A stretch of DNA of 64,000 bases from Sphagnum magellanicum (Eukaryota; Streptophyta; Sphagnopsida; Sphagnales; Sphagnaceae): assembly GCA_021904315.1 (NCBI GenBank), contig CM038910.1:23942256-24006255 (forward strand). Direction: 5' to 3'. How positions within the stretch are numbered: the first letter of the stretch is position 1; every line of letters begins with the position of its first letter. The position numbers and the translations under genes are program-made. This document shows, one piece after another, positions 11,727 through 23,489 of this stretch. The notes under the pieces are model-generated. The model was not told the origin of the DNA, did not search any database, and saw nothing but the letters and a program-made list of their open reading frames with translations.

Positions 11727-13915
11727 ATGGAAAATCCCGGCTATGGAAGAAAATGTCAACATTCGGAGAAGAAAGAAGAAGAAGAAGAAGAAGAATGTCT
11801 CTGTGTGTGCTCCAAGGGATTTGAACTGAAGATGTGTTTTTTGGTAGAGTTTTGCAGGCAAGGAGGAAGTCACAGAGCATTTGCTCAAGATTCCAGACGA
11901 TTTCGATGGCTTACAAAACAACAGCAACAGCAATATTATGCAGCAGCAGAAGTTGCAGAAGAGGTCTTCTTCAGCCAAGATCAGCATCCAAAGCTTGGAG
12001 AGAGTAGTGGAGCTGGACAACCATATTCTGACAGGCATCTCGGTCGACATCCAAGCTGGGCAGGTGGTGGGGATCATTGGCCCCAGCGGGAGCGGAAAAT
12101 CGACTCTGTTGAGAGCTATCAATCGGTTATGGGAACCACCTCGAGACTCCATCTTTCTCGACGGCGAGGACATCACCAAACTGAACGTCCTCACGGTCAG
12201 ACGTCGCATTGGCATGCTGTTCCAAACACCACTGCTCTTTGATGGTAAGTTCATGGCATCCATGTGCAGAAGAAGAAGATTCATGACATCCCATGTGCTC
12301 TGTAGATCTGTCTCTTGGGCATCATCATCATTCCATGTGGGTGCTCTCTGGCAGGTACCCATGTGCTTGTTTGCTCTCTAGCATCCATGTGTTCTCTGCA
12401 TTTTGCTCTCTGCAAACAACTCTGCAAAACTTGTCTTTCTTTCTCTTTGATGGTGGGTGATAGGCTGCCTGGCTGTCTATTTGAATCTCTTTCTTTCTTG
12501 CTTTCACAAGTAAAAATGTGTACATGTGATTGTGGTAGTGTAGTACTTGAAGAGCTCAAAAACCATTGTTTGTTGGGTTTTGGGGTTTGCCAGGAACTGT
12601 TGCAGATAATGTAGCTTATGGACCAAGACTTCAGGGAAAGAGATTGACTGATGCTGAGATTGAGGGATATCTACGGCAGGCAGATCTGGATGTGTCATTT
12701 GCTAAGAAATCTATCATTGGTCTTTCAGTTGGTCAAGCACAGCGGGTGGCTCTTGCTCGCACCCTTGCCAATCAACCTGAGGTATACATTTTGCCATGTC
12801 CCTCTTTGTCTCAAGACTCACACTGTCTACCCATAATAGTTATATGTATGCCTTTGGGGTGTTCTCTCCTGGAATCAAATGTGTTGTAGTGTGTGGGAAG
12901 GAAGCTTGCTGAGGAGAGAATTTTGATATCTGACAAGCATCAGACAGAAGGGTGAAATTCTTTTGGGAAATTGGTGAATCTCATTCACTCACCCTCTGGA
13001 GTAGAGTCCTTCCTTCCTTCTTTCCTTTGTTGTTTTCCTTTGCACCTCCTTCTGCTAACCCTCAAATTCCCTGCTGCTCTGTCCAAGCTGTGAGAGAAAA
13101 AAGCTCTAACAGTTGCAATCTGGAATCCAGTAATGTGTCATTATATGACTGTTGCTTGATGTGCACACACTAATAGGGTTTCGTCTGCAGATCAGTCATG
13201 GGTTCTGTATAGTTGATGCAATTGTTTTACTTCTGCACATCTGTAAGTTCTCTTGGTGAATCTGCTTCAAGCTCCAAGACATACAGTTGAAGAAACTTAA
13301 CAAATGCCTCTGATCTGATCGTTATATTTGGTGATAATAATGCTACTCTTTTTCTTTTTGTTTTAAACCCTTTTTTTGGAAGCTTTTGTCAGTATCAGCT
13401 TCAGTTTTGCATCTGTGAAGTTGGGGCAGAAGCCCATTGTGCTGCAGCTGGGCACCTGTTTTTCTTTTGCTGATTGCAGCAACACAGAAAAGGTGCTTTG
13501 AAGATTGTCAGTTCTCTCCTCTACAAGAGTGGCCAGAAAGTCCCATATTGAGCTGAAACATTCCCAAAATTCTTCAGCTGAATGAAGAAGCTCACTCCTG
13601 GGTAAACTCTTGAAAGAATGTTTTTTTAACACAAATTTTACTAATTGGGGGCAGGTTCTACTCCTCGATGAACCAACAAGTGCACTGGACCCAGTGTCAA
13701 CACGCCATATAGAGGAATCAGTGATGCACTTGTGCAGATCGACAGGCTTGACAGTCATCATGGTTTCACACAGTATTGAACAGGTGAAACGGATGGCAGA
13801 CCTGGTGTGCCTGGTGGTAGCAGGAGAGCTTATTGAGGTTTTGAAACCTACTGAACTGGTTTGTGCCAGGAATCCTCGAGCACAGGAGTATCTCAGAGCT
13901 GCTCAGCAGCAGTAA
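11727..13915 (+). CDS. STAR1: STAR1/ABCI17-like ABC transporter ATP-binding subunit
   Basis: ATP-binding half of a bacterial-type plant ABC transporter. In rice and Arabidopsis, STAR1 pairs with the membrane protein STAR2/ALS3 and is needed for aluminium tolerance. Well-supported exons: about 11852-12244, 12594-12781 and 13655-13915; they join in phase. Seen: Walker A GIIGPSGSGKSTLL, then NRLWEPP and FLDGEDIT (close to the Arabidopsis protein), Q-loop region GMLFQ, GTVADNVAYGP across the second intron, signature LSVGQAQRVALART, Walker B plus D-loop VLLLDEPTSALDP, H-loop VSHSIEQ, and the family tail EVLKPTEL. Length is about 260-300 residues, normal for the family. The start is uncertain: ATGs at 11727 and 11743 precede a GAA-repeat stretch and a possible intron that ends at TTGCAG near 11857. 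No membrane segment is present, as expected. Confidence 0.9.
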
Positions 13916-15460
13916 TATTTTCCAAAATCAAAATGTGCAACTAAAAGTGCTCTAATTGTGTGTGTGTGCACGTGCTTCTCTCTCTCCTCTCTCTCCTTGT
14001 CAAGGGGGGATGAAGATCCCCTCTCGAGTTTTTTGCTTCAGCTATGATCCCTCAAGGGTTCTCTGCAAGGGGGTTTTAATTTCTTACACAAATGCATGCC
14101 ACCCAATATTGGGTCTGGAGTTTTGTGGTTCTTACACCAATTGATCTGCTGCTGGTGCATGAAACAAAGGTGGTTGCAATCACATCCAGGTGTGTGTTTC
14201 TTGCCAATATGATTTACAATCTCCTATGTTGTGACATGCTTTATCTCATCAACAACAAACTTTTAGCATGGAAATTTTCATGCATGTCACAAAAAGATTT
14301 GTCAATCTTGATAACAACAGCAATCCAACAATTTCCCTCAACATATGAAATCCTTCAATAATTTTTTGTCATGAGTATGACTTTTCCCTCAAGCAAAACT
14401 TAGTAAAAAGAGAGGCAAACTTTGCTAACCCAAACTTCTGATTTTAAGCCTCTCTTCTGCATCCATTTTTCATTGCTATAGCATGGATGATCGATTGCCC
14501 TTGTTTGGAAAACTTAGACACTTTTGATAAATTGAGCTGTAGTAGGGGCCACAACTGGGACTGTGTTATTATTCCTCCCAAGACTTTGATCATCCCTTTC
14601 ACTCATTTACTATTAACAATAAGAATGAGTGCTTAATGTGAACAAAGTTGCTTGATCTGAGCTAAGGGTCTTAGCTATCCTTTGTGGTGGACTCCATGGA
14701 ACAGGTTTATCATGTTGTTTATGTGTGTGCAAAAATTCATCTTTTTTGAAGTTGGATCTCTTGCATCATCTAGTTTTCCTATTTCCAGTACATGTGGTTT
14801 TTTGTGAGCCTCAATGCCTGTTGTAGGGGCATGTTGCAAGGCACAACTCCTATTGGAGGGTGTGATTTTGTTGTGAGGCACAATTCCTATTTTAGGGTGT
14901 GATTTTGTTGTTAGGCACAATTCCAATTCTAAAGTGTGCTTTTGTGTGTGGTTTTGTTGCAAGGCACATTCCTATTCTGGGTTGTGTTATGGCTTTGATT
15001 GGAAATTGTGTGTTTTTTCACTTTAGGAATGGTATGCATGGGATTATTATATGTATGTGACTTTGCTTGTGACTTAGTAATATGTCTAATGCTAATAAGT
15101 CGGAGCCCATGACCAAATTTGGATCTGAATCAAAAATCATATTTACAGTTTATAGTTGAGTACATAAAAATTGAATAATAGGGTGGTCCTTCTTTTCTTT
15201 TTTTTTGAAAAAAAACTCATAAGACAACAAGGATTCCAAACTGAAATCATAACAGAATAATCTGTAAATTTGGGAATTATGACCACAAGTGGATCTGAAG
15301 CTGATTCTAAGGTGTTGATATACAACAACAATACATGAATATGTTCCCTTCATCATGTGATGATGTCCATTGCATGTCACAGCCGTCAACCACAGTAACA
15401 CTTGGTGAACATTTCAATATTGGGCGGTTCCTTGATTTTTTTCCCATAACTGCTGGTTCA
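13916..15460. other. intergenic, AT-rich, no gene seen
   Basis: Begins with the STAR1 3' flank. No convincing coding stretch on either strand. The only clear structure is the short tandem repeat near 14.84-14.99 kb, listed separately. Confidence 0.5.
14840..14987. repeat. short tandem repeat, unit about 37 bp, four degenerate copies
   Basis: Four successive units start with GGCACA(A)-TTCCTATT and end with a GTGTGATTTTGTTG-like part. The third unit carries a small internal expansion of TGTG. No coding role is apparent. Confidence 0.65.
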
Positions 15461-15464
15461 TTTC

Positions 15465-16060
15465 GCTAGAATTTGGATCAACTTTTTGAGCAAATGACTT
15501 AGCTAGCATGTAACTAATTGCCAGTTATCCCTCTACATTGCACCCTAGATGTCATGAAAACGGTTGGAATTTTGAAAATCCAAGTTGGTAGGTTGTGGGT
15601 CCTTTCTGGTTTTTTTTGTTTGAGTATGGGTTTTGAAGGCCTTTTTATGTGGGGCCTAGGGTGCACTGAGGCTGAATTTCTGTTCATACAACTTCCAAAG
15701 CATTTGGGAGTTCTTTTTTTGCACAAAAAGAATGAGTGGGGAGAGGGGGACTAGAAAAAAGAGAACGTAATTTTTTTAAATTGCAATTTGTGACTAAAAA
15801 AGAGTTGCAAAGAACACTAACAATTAAGTTTACATGGATAAACCCTAAACCCTTGTCATTACTTCCCATTATTTGTCACTAAATTGTATTCTAGTTATCA
15901 TAAGCATGAACAACAATGTAATGCAACTTGAATTTAATATTGAAAAGAAAGGAGATTGCATAAATATTGGGAGTTTATTCCTGGATATGGTGTTGAAAAA
16001 TAAAATAAAATAAAAAATAAATGTGAAAAGACAAATTTTTCATGCCACATTAGAGAATGG
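15465..16060. repeat. dispersed repeat, copy 1
   Basis: About 600 bp is recognisably the same sequence as 41565-42620. Shared blocks include CTAGAATTT..ATCAACTTTTTGAGCAAA, CTAGATGTCATG, GGTTGGAATTTTGAAAATCC, AAAAAGAATG and CCCATTATTTGT. This copy lacks the MITE found inside copy 2 and about 120 bp next to it. No protein or terminal repeat was recognised. It is probably a non-autonomous transposon or a decayed fragment. Confidence 0.75.
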
Positions 16061-16367
16061 GACAACAAATTAAATCAAACTGAAGCAAAAACAAATGAAA
16101 GTAAAATGTGCGATGTGAAATGAATGAATATATGGCCTAGCAATCAACTATAACCTTGTCTCTTTGCTGGAATAAGAGCGAATACAGGCTCTGGATCTCG
16201 AGAGAATGGAGTCATCTCCAAGATAAACCTAAAGATTGTGTCATGCTGGATGCTCGCAGACCTCCAGCATCGATAACTATCAAACTCTAAAAAAAATGAA
16301 AACAATCTCAACACAAACAGAAATTGAATCCCAACCAAAACCCACTCACCAATAGTGCATCAACATG

Positions 16368-17878
16368 TTAAAAAAGATGCTCCTTGCCATGCTCCTGGCC
16401 CATTTTCATTTCTGCAGCTGTGATCTTCCTTTTGTACCTCTTGTATTATCCCCATAATACAACAAGTCAATAAAAACGCATAAAGAATCTATTCAAGTCT
16501 CCGACCACTTTTGCGAAGTGCGGACCTTCACATATTGAAACTTGCAAAGCAGTTTGCGAAACAAATCCCATCGTATCTAAAAGCGCCAAAGTGCCATTTA
16601 AATCTTTGCGAAGCTGAAACTATCGCAACTCAACACACCAAAACGCCATTTGACCTATCTTTGCGATGCAATACGCATCGCAAAGGTATCGTAAACAGTC
16701 CTATTTGACTCGACAGAAACTCAACAGTAATTTTATTCGAATTTTTGTAGGAAAGAAATGGAGGAGAGGGAGGGTACTTACAAATGCTGCTTTGAGGTCG
16801 GGAATGCCACCTTGGCCTAGCCTGTGGGTGGTGTTTGGAACCAGTTTCACTCGCTCTGCTGCCTTGAGGAACTTCAATGGTGGATCACCAACCTCGTCCA
16901 CCACTAATTGGCATTCAATAAGCTTCAGCTCCAGTGCTTTCAGGTCATGGTCAGACCTCCCAAACTCTCTTGCCTTCTTGGCCTTGGCTAGCTGCTCTAT
17001 GATCTCCTTCAACTACCTTGTTGCTTTCAGCTGCACCTCCGACTAGTAGAAGGCATTCCAAATGTCTTCTGAGAACTTAAGCAGCCTCTCCAAGTTCCTG
17101 TACACATTCAGGTCTCTCAGGTGAGCACGAATCTTCATCCTGTCATGGTATCTTGCTTGAGACATTGAATTGGAGATCTTGTCTGCAATCCACTATGAAT
17201 CAAGCTTTCCTCCATTTCGAAATGTTCCCTTGACCTGATTTATCACTCTCTTTGTTCTGCCTTTGAGAGAGTGTCCCACTCAACTCTTCGTGCAAAGTTG
17301 GTGGAGACAATGTGCTTAATGGTGCTCTTGGCCCCAATGTATGCCAGTTCGGTTGGAATTCCCTCCTTTGCCAATGTTATCAAAGGGAGCTTCTTCCTCT
17401 CCTCCTCCTTCTTCTTCAAGTCAAGCTTCTCCTTTCTGATGGCATCCCTCTCATCCTTCCTCCTTTTCTTCTCGAGAGTTCTAGGTGAGAGGGCTCCTGT
17501 TGTTGCTCTCTCATCTCTCTTTCTCTTCTTCTCTGCTGCCTTGGCTTCTGCAGCCTTCCTTGCCTCCTCATCTCTCTGTGCTTCCTTAGCAATCAGCCCT
17601 ACTTGCAATGCTTGACCTAAGATGGCTGTCAAGGATGCCAACCCTTCAGGTGTCCTAGTATCGATTACAAACAGCTCTGAAGTTCTCAAGTGATCAACAA
17701 CCATCTTCCTCAACCTTTCCTCATTGTTGTCACCTCTTCTAGACCCAGAACCCCCTCCACCAATCACAGCCATTGCAATCCGCAACCTTTTCTTTGCCCA
17801 AGCTTTCATTCGACAATTCTCAAGCAAATTTGAGAATGAACTCAAATTCATTCGCTGGTCCTTAAGGACTTCCGGCAA
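16368..17878 (-). pseudogene. decayed accessory gene of the CACTA element, unrecognised family
   Basis: A minus-strand gene starts at the ATG at 17878. The first 211 codons hold a glycine-rich patch, then a long Lys/Glu/Arg-rich stretch (about residues 90-165) likely to form a charged helix or coiled coil, then PLITLAKEGIPTELAYIGAK. Similar charged sequence continues below 17243 in shifted frames with in-frame stops near 17213, 17043 and 17013. A possible last exon ends at the TAA at 16368. Basic, coiled, DNA-binding-like accessory proteins (TNPA type) are usual partners of CACTA transposases, but I do not recognise this sequence. It is transcribed divergently from the SET and transposase genes. 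Confidence 0.5.
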
Positions 17879-18330
17879 TTCAGGGCTTGCGATGTAATCC
17901 GCATCATAACTTACGATACACTATTTCTCGCAAAGGAGTTTGGGTTTTAAAAATGACTAACAGACGCATTTCCGAAGGCCGTGCAATGTTGTTAGTTTCA
18001 CAAAGTTAGAAGGTTGCGAAGTCGGAGGCTTCGTTAATGTAGGAGGAAGTTAAAGGGTTTAGGGCTTTGGTTTAAGTAACGTATGCAGATGCGAAGAGGG
18101 ATGCGATGGTGGGGGGTTCGCAAGGGGTTCGCAAAGTTTTAATTTATTCTGGCTTTAACATTTTGTTGTTTTTTTTGCATATGCCAAAGGGTTTCGAGGG
18201 CTAGGGTTTTTGAGACTATTCTGGGAAATTTTTTATTTAGTCTCATGTGTGTCATGGTTGGTAACAAGTATGTTTCACCATGAAATTTTGGTAGGGAATA
18301 AGGGTTTACTTCAACTTTTGTTCAATTTAG
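17879..18330. promoter_or_regulatory. divergent intergenic region with repeated TTCGCA / TTGCGA motifs
   Basis: Between the minus-strand gene and the plus-strand transposon genes. Motifs of the type TTGCGA or TTCGCAA recur here (for example CTCGCAAAGG, GTTGCGAAG, GGTTCGCAAGGGGTTCGCAAAG) and again beyond the other end of the minus-strand gene at about 16510-16690. Short clustered motifs are typical of subterminal binding sites for the accessory protein of CACTA elements. That reading is inference. Confidence 0.4.
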
Positions 18331-18690
18331 GCACTGTTGGAGCCCGAACATCTATAAGGTAAGGTTTTTAATGTTTTATGAACAGATTTCTTTCAAGGTT
18401 TTCACTAGTTCCTTGCTCGATTAAACACCTTATCATTTACTCCCTTTGTATTTTTTTGTTTTTACAGTATTTCCCCCTACTTCGAAAATGGTGTTGGCAC
18501 TATAGGCATTGTTGAACCCACATTGGATGCAGGTATGCATTTCTTTTTGGTTTAGGTAGTCTCAATTTATGAGTAGTCAAGGGTTTATATTGTTGTATCA
18601 CATGATTTTTGAAAGTTTAATCTGGTCTTTGCCTTACATTTGTGCCTTATTAATGTGACATATGATATGTTTTCCTCCTCTGTTATCTCC

Positions 18691-18898
18691 ACTAGTGATT
18701 CATCCTCCTCAAATGAAGGCACATGAGCTCATACGCAGGCAGAGGTGTCTCATTCTCCTCGTGGTCTACCTCGGCAACTTTGCCAATGCACCAAGTGTGT
18801 TGGTCAGATTTCACAAAAGTCATATGTTTGTGCTCAACACATTCAGCGATTTGGGCGTCATCGTGGTCTTACCCCATGAGCTTCTTCATTTCATGTGG
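18691..18898 (+). CDS. Cys/His-rich exon ahead of the SET gene, possible zinc finger
   Basis: In the third reading frame the exon reads ...RQLCQCTKCVGQ..SYVCAQHIQRFG: a Cys-x-Cys-x2-Cys cluster followed by Cys-x3-His. Similar C-x-C-x2-C patterns occur in the transposase-associated domain at the N-terminus of plant CACTA transposases. Two in-frame stops flank or interrupt this reading (near 18721 and 18877), so splicing or decay must be assumed. Small leader exons may lie at about 18331-18356 and 18469-18530 (acceptor/donor-like edges). Confidence 0.35.
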
Positions 18899-19022
18899 TA
18901 AGTGTCATTTTACCATTGTCATTTTCCCTCTTTGATACATGTTATTTTTCATGAAATCTTCTTTGAAACTATTTTCACTTCCATGGTTTGTTGTGGTTTT
19001 TTGAATGTAATAGGGTTCCCGT

Positions 19023-19814
19023 ATGACACCACCACCCTATGTTCTATCACAAAGGGTTTTAGCTGCCATCGGAAATGCACTTTCGCAAGCATTTGCTGTA
19101 GGGATTGGTACCTCTCATGAGGCCAATAAGCCACATCATGACGCAAGGCCACATGTGCCCTCCATTAAACAACGATCCAAAGCACAATGTCCAAGTGAGG
19201 GTCATGCTAGGACTATTGTTGAAGGCATATGGGGTATGTGTGAGTTCACTAGCAAATGTGCCAATATTATCTAGTCATGGAACCTTGTAGTTCTTGGGTT
19301 GCTTGATAGTTTGCCCTATGATGAAGAGGTTGTGGTTTGGGGTAGACGATGGATTGTTAAGACCTCTACACTTGGAAAGAGGCATGGCTATGGAGTATAT
19401 GCTTGTGAGGACATCATTGTAGAGGATTTAACTAGTTGTCGTAAAGAGAGTCTTACTTTGTTCCCTTATGGTGGGCCTATCTATAAGAGAAGACATTAGA
19501 ACAAGATCCTCACACAACATCCTGAGTGGAAGACCTTTGCTCTTGAGATGGACACCTTTGCTAGTAGCACTAGGAGGCATAGTGATGGGAGGGTGATAGA
19601 TGGAGACCCCATACGTTCTAGAAACATTGCTGGTTTCATCAATAGTACGGTGGGGACTCAGCCTAAGCGTAGGGCTAATTGTGAGTGGGTTTTTGTTGAG
19701 GGACCTCCTCCAGCACCATATGGCCAAATTTATCATGAAGACCATTGCCTGGTTATAGCTACTAGGACCATCAGATCAGGAGATGAGTTGTTTACACACT
19801 ATGGGTGGAATTAG
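19023..19814 (+). pseudogene. SET-domain protein carried by the CACTA element
   Basis: One frame of 264 codons with two in-frame stops (19272-19274 TAG, 19497-19499 TAG). The last about 165 codons look like a SET (lysine methyltransferase) fold: a GKRHGYGVYACEDI segment like the G-x-G cofactor-binding start, RSRNIAGFINSTVG in the place of the RFINHSC pseudoknot motif, ANCEW, then VIATRTIRSGDELFTHYGW in the place of the E-L-x-Y/D-Y end. The usual H-S-C after N is changed to S-T-V. The reading ends 145 bp before the transposase gene and on the same strand, so it may be transposon cargo. If active it would methylate a lysine on histone or another protein; with two stops it is probably dead here. 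Alternative: an unrelated host fragment captured by chance. Confidence 0.6.
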
Positions 19815-19959
19815 GATTCCACCATTTCTGAACTATGTACTTTGTTTAAGACATAACATACCATATCTATATACATGCATTTTGGCATTTTTTATTTATA
19901 ATGTAATATGTAACTATGCTTGGTATATAGTTAAGATCTTCTAGATTTGGTACTGCATA

Positions 19960-22852
19960 GAATATTCGGCCTTCTGAAGACATGCTGCCACGAAGGTTGA
20001 GAACAACATATCGGGAAATGGGCATGCCACACAAATCAGACTCTTCATCAACTCATTCTTCATCAAATGACTTGTCTGCTCATGATGAAGGTGTCTCTCA
20101 ACCAGTTTAGGAAGCACCACTGCTTGCAAACCAAGAACAAGCGATGGATGACTTCATGGTTGACTGGTTTGGACTTGACATAGTTGATGATATGTCTGGC
20201 AACCCACATGATGAAGGAGCCAATGCAGATGATCCACGTCATCAACATACTGCCCAGGGACAACGGCAGTGGCAAGAGGCGGAGGCACATGTTCAAACAC
20301 CTATTTTTCAAGGTGCAAGGTTAAGCCGTTTAGCCCCCATACTGGGGTTGTTAAACATCCAAGCAAAACATAAAGCAAACAATACTATGTTGTCAGACAT
20401 TTTTCAGTATTGTCATAGCCTTTTGCTGCCTAAGGAAAATAATTTGCCAAGATCTTGGAAGGAGGCTAAAAAGATCTTATCTTCCATAGGCATGGAGTAT
20501 CAAATTGTCCATGCATGTGTTAATGACTGCATGTTATTTCATGGGAACAATGCCCATTTAACGGAGTGCGGTACATGTGAAGAGGCTCGATATGATCCTC
20601 ACATGCTTACAGGGAAGGTGCCCAGGAAATCAGTAAGGTGGTTTCCCATTATTCCTTGTTTGCTGCACATGTATCGATGTACAAACTTGGCTAAGTTAAT
20701 GGTTTGGCATAAGAAACATCGATCAGAGCTTGGTGTTATGAGGTTACTGATTGACTCTCATGCTCACAAGCATGTGGAGTCAACATGGCCAGAGTTTGAG
20801 CGTGACCCTAGGCATCTGAGGTTGGGGTTAACATCAGATGGTGTTAGTCCACATGCACTTGGAGGAAAGGGACGACCTACCTCTGTTTGGCCAATTGTTG
20901 TCATGAATTACAACCTTCCTTCGTGGTTGTCTATGAAAAAAGGATTTTTGTTACTTTCTCTTATTATCCTAGGGCCAAGTAAGGTGAAAAACCTAAACAC
21001 CTACTTAGCACTAATGGTCGATGAACTCAAAACACTGTGGGATGAAGTATGGGCATATGATGGGAGGAAGACCACTGGAGGAATACCACGTGTATTCAGG
21101 TTGAAGGCAATCTGCATGTGGACAATGCATGATTATCCTGGTAAGAAATCATGCACATGCCTCTATATATATTTTTATTATTCCGTTTTATGACTATTTG
21201 TTGTTCTAATATTCAGTTCTTCTACAATCAGGGTTTGGTTTTGTAAATGGGCTGCAAACTCAAGGTTGCAAGGCCTGCTCTACATGTGGCCCAAGTTTGG
21301 AGGACATGGCTAAATATTCAAGCCATCTTCGCAAAATTGTTTACCTTGGCCATACAAAGTTTCTTCCATTGGGACATGATATGAGATCATACCCACTTTT
21401 ATTTTCATCTTTTGACATGCCTTGTGGTGATGAGCGTGATATTCCAAAAGCTACCACTTTTGCATATTGGAGGGATGTGGCCAATAAAGTTACTGACCCA
21501 AATGATTCTATGGTGTTTGAAGGTAGTGGATTGACAAGGTGGGGTATACTCAACAGCTTGCCCTACTGGGGTGAGCTGAAAATAGGTCATCTCTTGGACC
21601 CCATGCACATTGAGGGAAATGTGGGAAAGGATATCATAAAACAGCTCTATGGAGAGAAGGACAGTAACTTTAGGGAGGCCTGTGAGGATTTTGAGAGGCA
21701 TCCCGATGTGTGGATTACTATTGATCCTAACACAGGTATTGAGCAACGACCATCAGCTCCATGGACACTTACTACACGGGAAAGAAAAGACTTTCGAAAT
21801 CGCATAGGAGAGATGCGATTCCCTACAGGTTTGAACTTTGATGGCAAGGGTTGAATTTAGAAGTACTCTGTTGCTTATTTATATTTAAATATGTATGCCT
21901 TATATTGGAAAAAGAGTTTGAAGTATAGAATGTTATCTGTTGGATGTCTAGAATACTTTTGTATAATTTTATGGATCCTTGTTGCAAGTTATGGAGCTAA
22001 TCTTCAAAAAGCTTTTGGTAGGGACGATGACCACAAGTGGCCAAGGTATCTCGAGACACATGACTATCATCGTTTAGTGCAGCACATATTGCCTGTGGCA
22101 ATAATAGGCTTAGCCAGTGCAGAAATACAAGATGCTCTTTGGTCATTGGGAAATTTGTTGAGATGGGTATGCTCAAAGGAGTTATTTGTAGAGGAGATTC
22201 CAAGAATGAGGGTAATAGCAGCACAGGTGGTATGCAAGTTAGAAAAGGCCTTCCCTCCATCATTTTTTGATTGTCAAGTGCATTTACTAGTTCACCTTAT
22301 GGATGAGATAGCCATTGTTGGTCCTGTGCATTGTCAGTGGATGTATTGGCTTGAAAGATATATGGCAGTATTAAAGGGTTATGTCCGTAACCATGCACAA
22401 GTGGAGGGAAGCATGGCAACAGGACACTTGGCAGCAGAGAGCATGTTTTATTGCATCAACATCTTGGCCACTATAGATCCATCATGTCTTCATGTCTGGA
22501 TGGAGGAAAGAGAAGAGGAGGAAGACCGTTTGACTAGTGCCATCAAAACACGTATGTTATTACCTACAGAGTTAATTCAGCTAACCACATTCATGTTGAA
22601 TAATAGCAATGTCATGGAAGAGTGGAGGAACTTCTATGAGAATGCCAAAAGTATGAGTGGGAGATCAAGGATTTTTCCTACGTTTCATAAGTACATGAAA
22701 GAGAAGTTGGCTGAAGTGGATCAATTGTTGGCACAAGGAGAAAGTATATCATGTTTTCCAGAGGTCATAGATGATGTTCGCACCATTGTTCATGGACCAC
22801 TGAGAGTTGTGACAACATGTTCAGCAATGTGGACACAAGGAAGACATTTCAG
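19960..22852 (+). CDS. CACTA transposase, TNP2-like (Transposase_21) with DUF4218
   Basis: The coding stretch runs 20111-21140, intron, 21232-21828, intron, about 21990-22852. An N-terminal acidic and serine-rich leader may reach back to 19960 across a TAG at 20108-20110 that could equally be a splice acceptor (TTTAG). Family marks: CVNDCMLFHGNNA and CGTCEEARY (the Cys-rich TNP2 start), a degenerate RLGLTSDGVSPH where active elements show LGLASDGFNPF, VWPIVVMNYNLP, FLLLSLIILGPSK, GCKACSTCGPSL and LDPMHIEGNVGKD. The last exon carries SHDYHRLVQH-like and PVHCQWMYWLERYM, typical of DUF4218. The first intron joins in phase (CCTG/GTAAG to CAG/GG). The second junction is off by one base as read, a sign of decay or an unseen site. 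It would cut and join DNA in the nucleus. Confidence 0.85.
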
Positions 22853-22927
22853 GTATTTATTTTTTCTATTTCATTAGGCATATTAACTCATCTTCACATT
22901 CCATACAATTTTTTTTGAATGTTCTAG

Positions 22928-23489
22928 GATGATTTTTATGGGCATGAAGTTTTTATTATCATATAAGTTGTTGACTCACAATGCCTAACACAATATTAAT
23001 TTCAAGATTTCCACTTTGGATGAAAAGAGGGGCCGCACCTTTGATTGTGGAGTTCAAGGGCAATTCATTCAGTACTCTAGAAGCAGTCGACATGACAGGA
23101 CTATTGTTCGAGATATTGTGCCACATTATGGAAAGCTAGAAGAAATCTTGGTGGTATTTTATGATGCACATTCAAAGTTTGAAGAGTATGTGTTTAAGTG
23201 CAAGTGGTTTAAAGTGAACCTTGTTGGTGCAAATCGCACTGTAATTCAGGATGAGTGCGGACACACATGGTTAAAGACATTTGCCACTAGTTATCAGCCA
23301 TCTCATTGGCAAACTTCAGAGCCATTTACTTTTCCCAGTCATGTAGAGCAATGCTTTTATCTTCCTTATCCCCCAGACCCAGAGGAGTGGTCACTTGTTG
23401 TCACATATGTCCCATGGTCCCGTTCTATTCTAGGTGAGAAACTAGAGGTTGTGTTTACAACCTCTGAGGTGGATGATGACCACGTATAA
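22928..23489 (+). CDS. DUF4216 module, C-terminal part of the CACTA transposase gene
   Basis: After a TTCTAG acceptor the frame reads DDFYGHEVFIISYKLLTHNA, then a stop, then about 160 codons with the DUF4216 pattern: VVFYDAHSKFEEYVFKCKWF, DECGHTWLKTF, PFTFPSHVEQCFYLP, and WSLVVTYVPWS. This domain follows DUF4218 in many plant CACTA elements. The stop near 22985 could be removed by an intron that ends at TTTCAAG before 23006. Function of the domain is unknown. Confidence 0.75.

Larger units (their letters stand above)
16368..23489 (+). mobile_element. decayed CACTA (En/Spm, CMC) DNA transposon, ends not found
   Basis: Defined by its genes: a divergent accessory gene, a Cys-rich exon, a SET-domain protein, then TNP2-like transposase, DUF4218 and DUF4216 modules in the canonical order. 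I could not find paired CACTA terminal inverted repeats or a 3-bp target duplication, so both edges are gene limits and not true ends. TTGCGA motif clusters near 16.5-16.7 and 17.9-18.15 kb may be subterminal repeats. The transposase reading frames are still long, so the element is not very old. Confidence 0.75.

Noticed and set aside
11727-12362. Long open frames on both strands over the STAR1 first exons
   Set aside because: They are shadows of the ABC ATPase frame and of GAA-type repeats.
16490-18180. Separate small transposon bounded by TTGCGA motifs
   Set aside because: No matching terminal inverted repeats found; the motifs fit better as subterminal or promoter repeats of the CACTA element.
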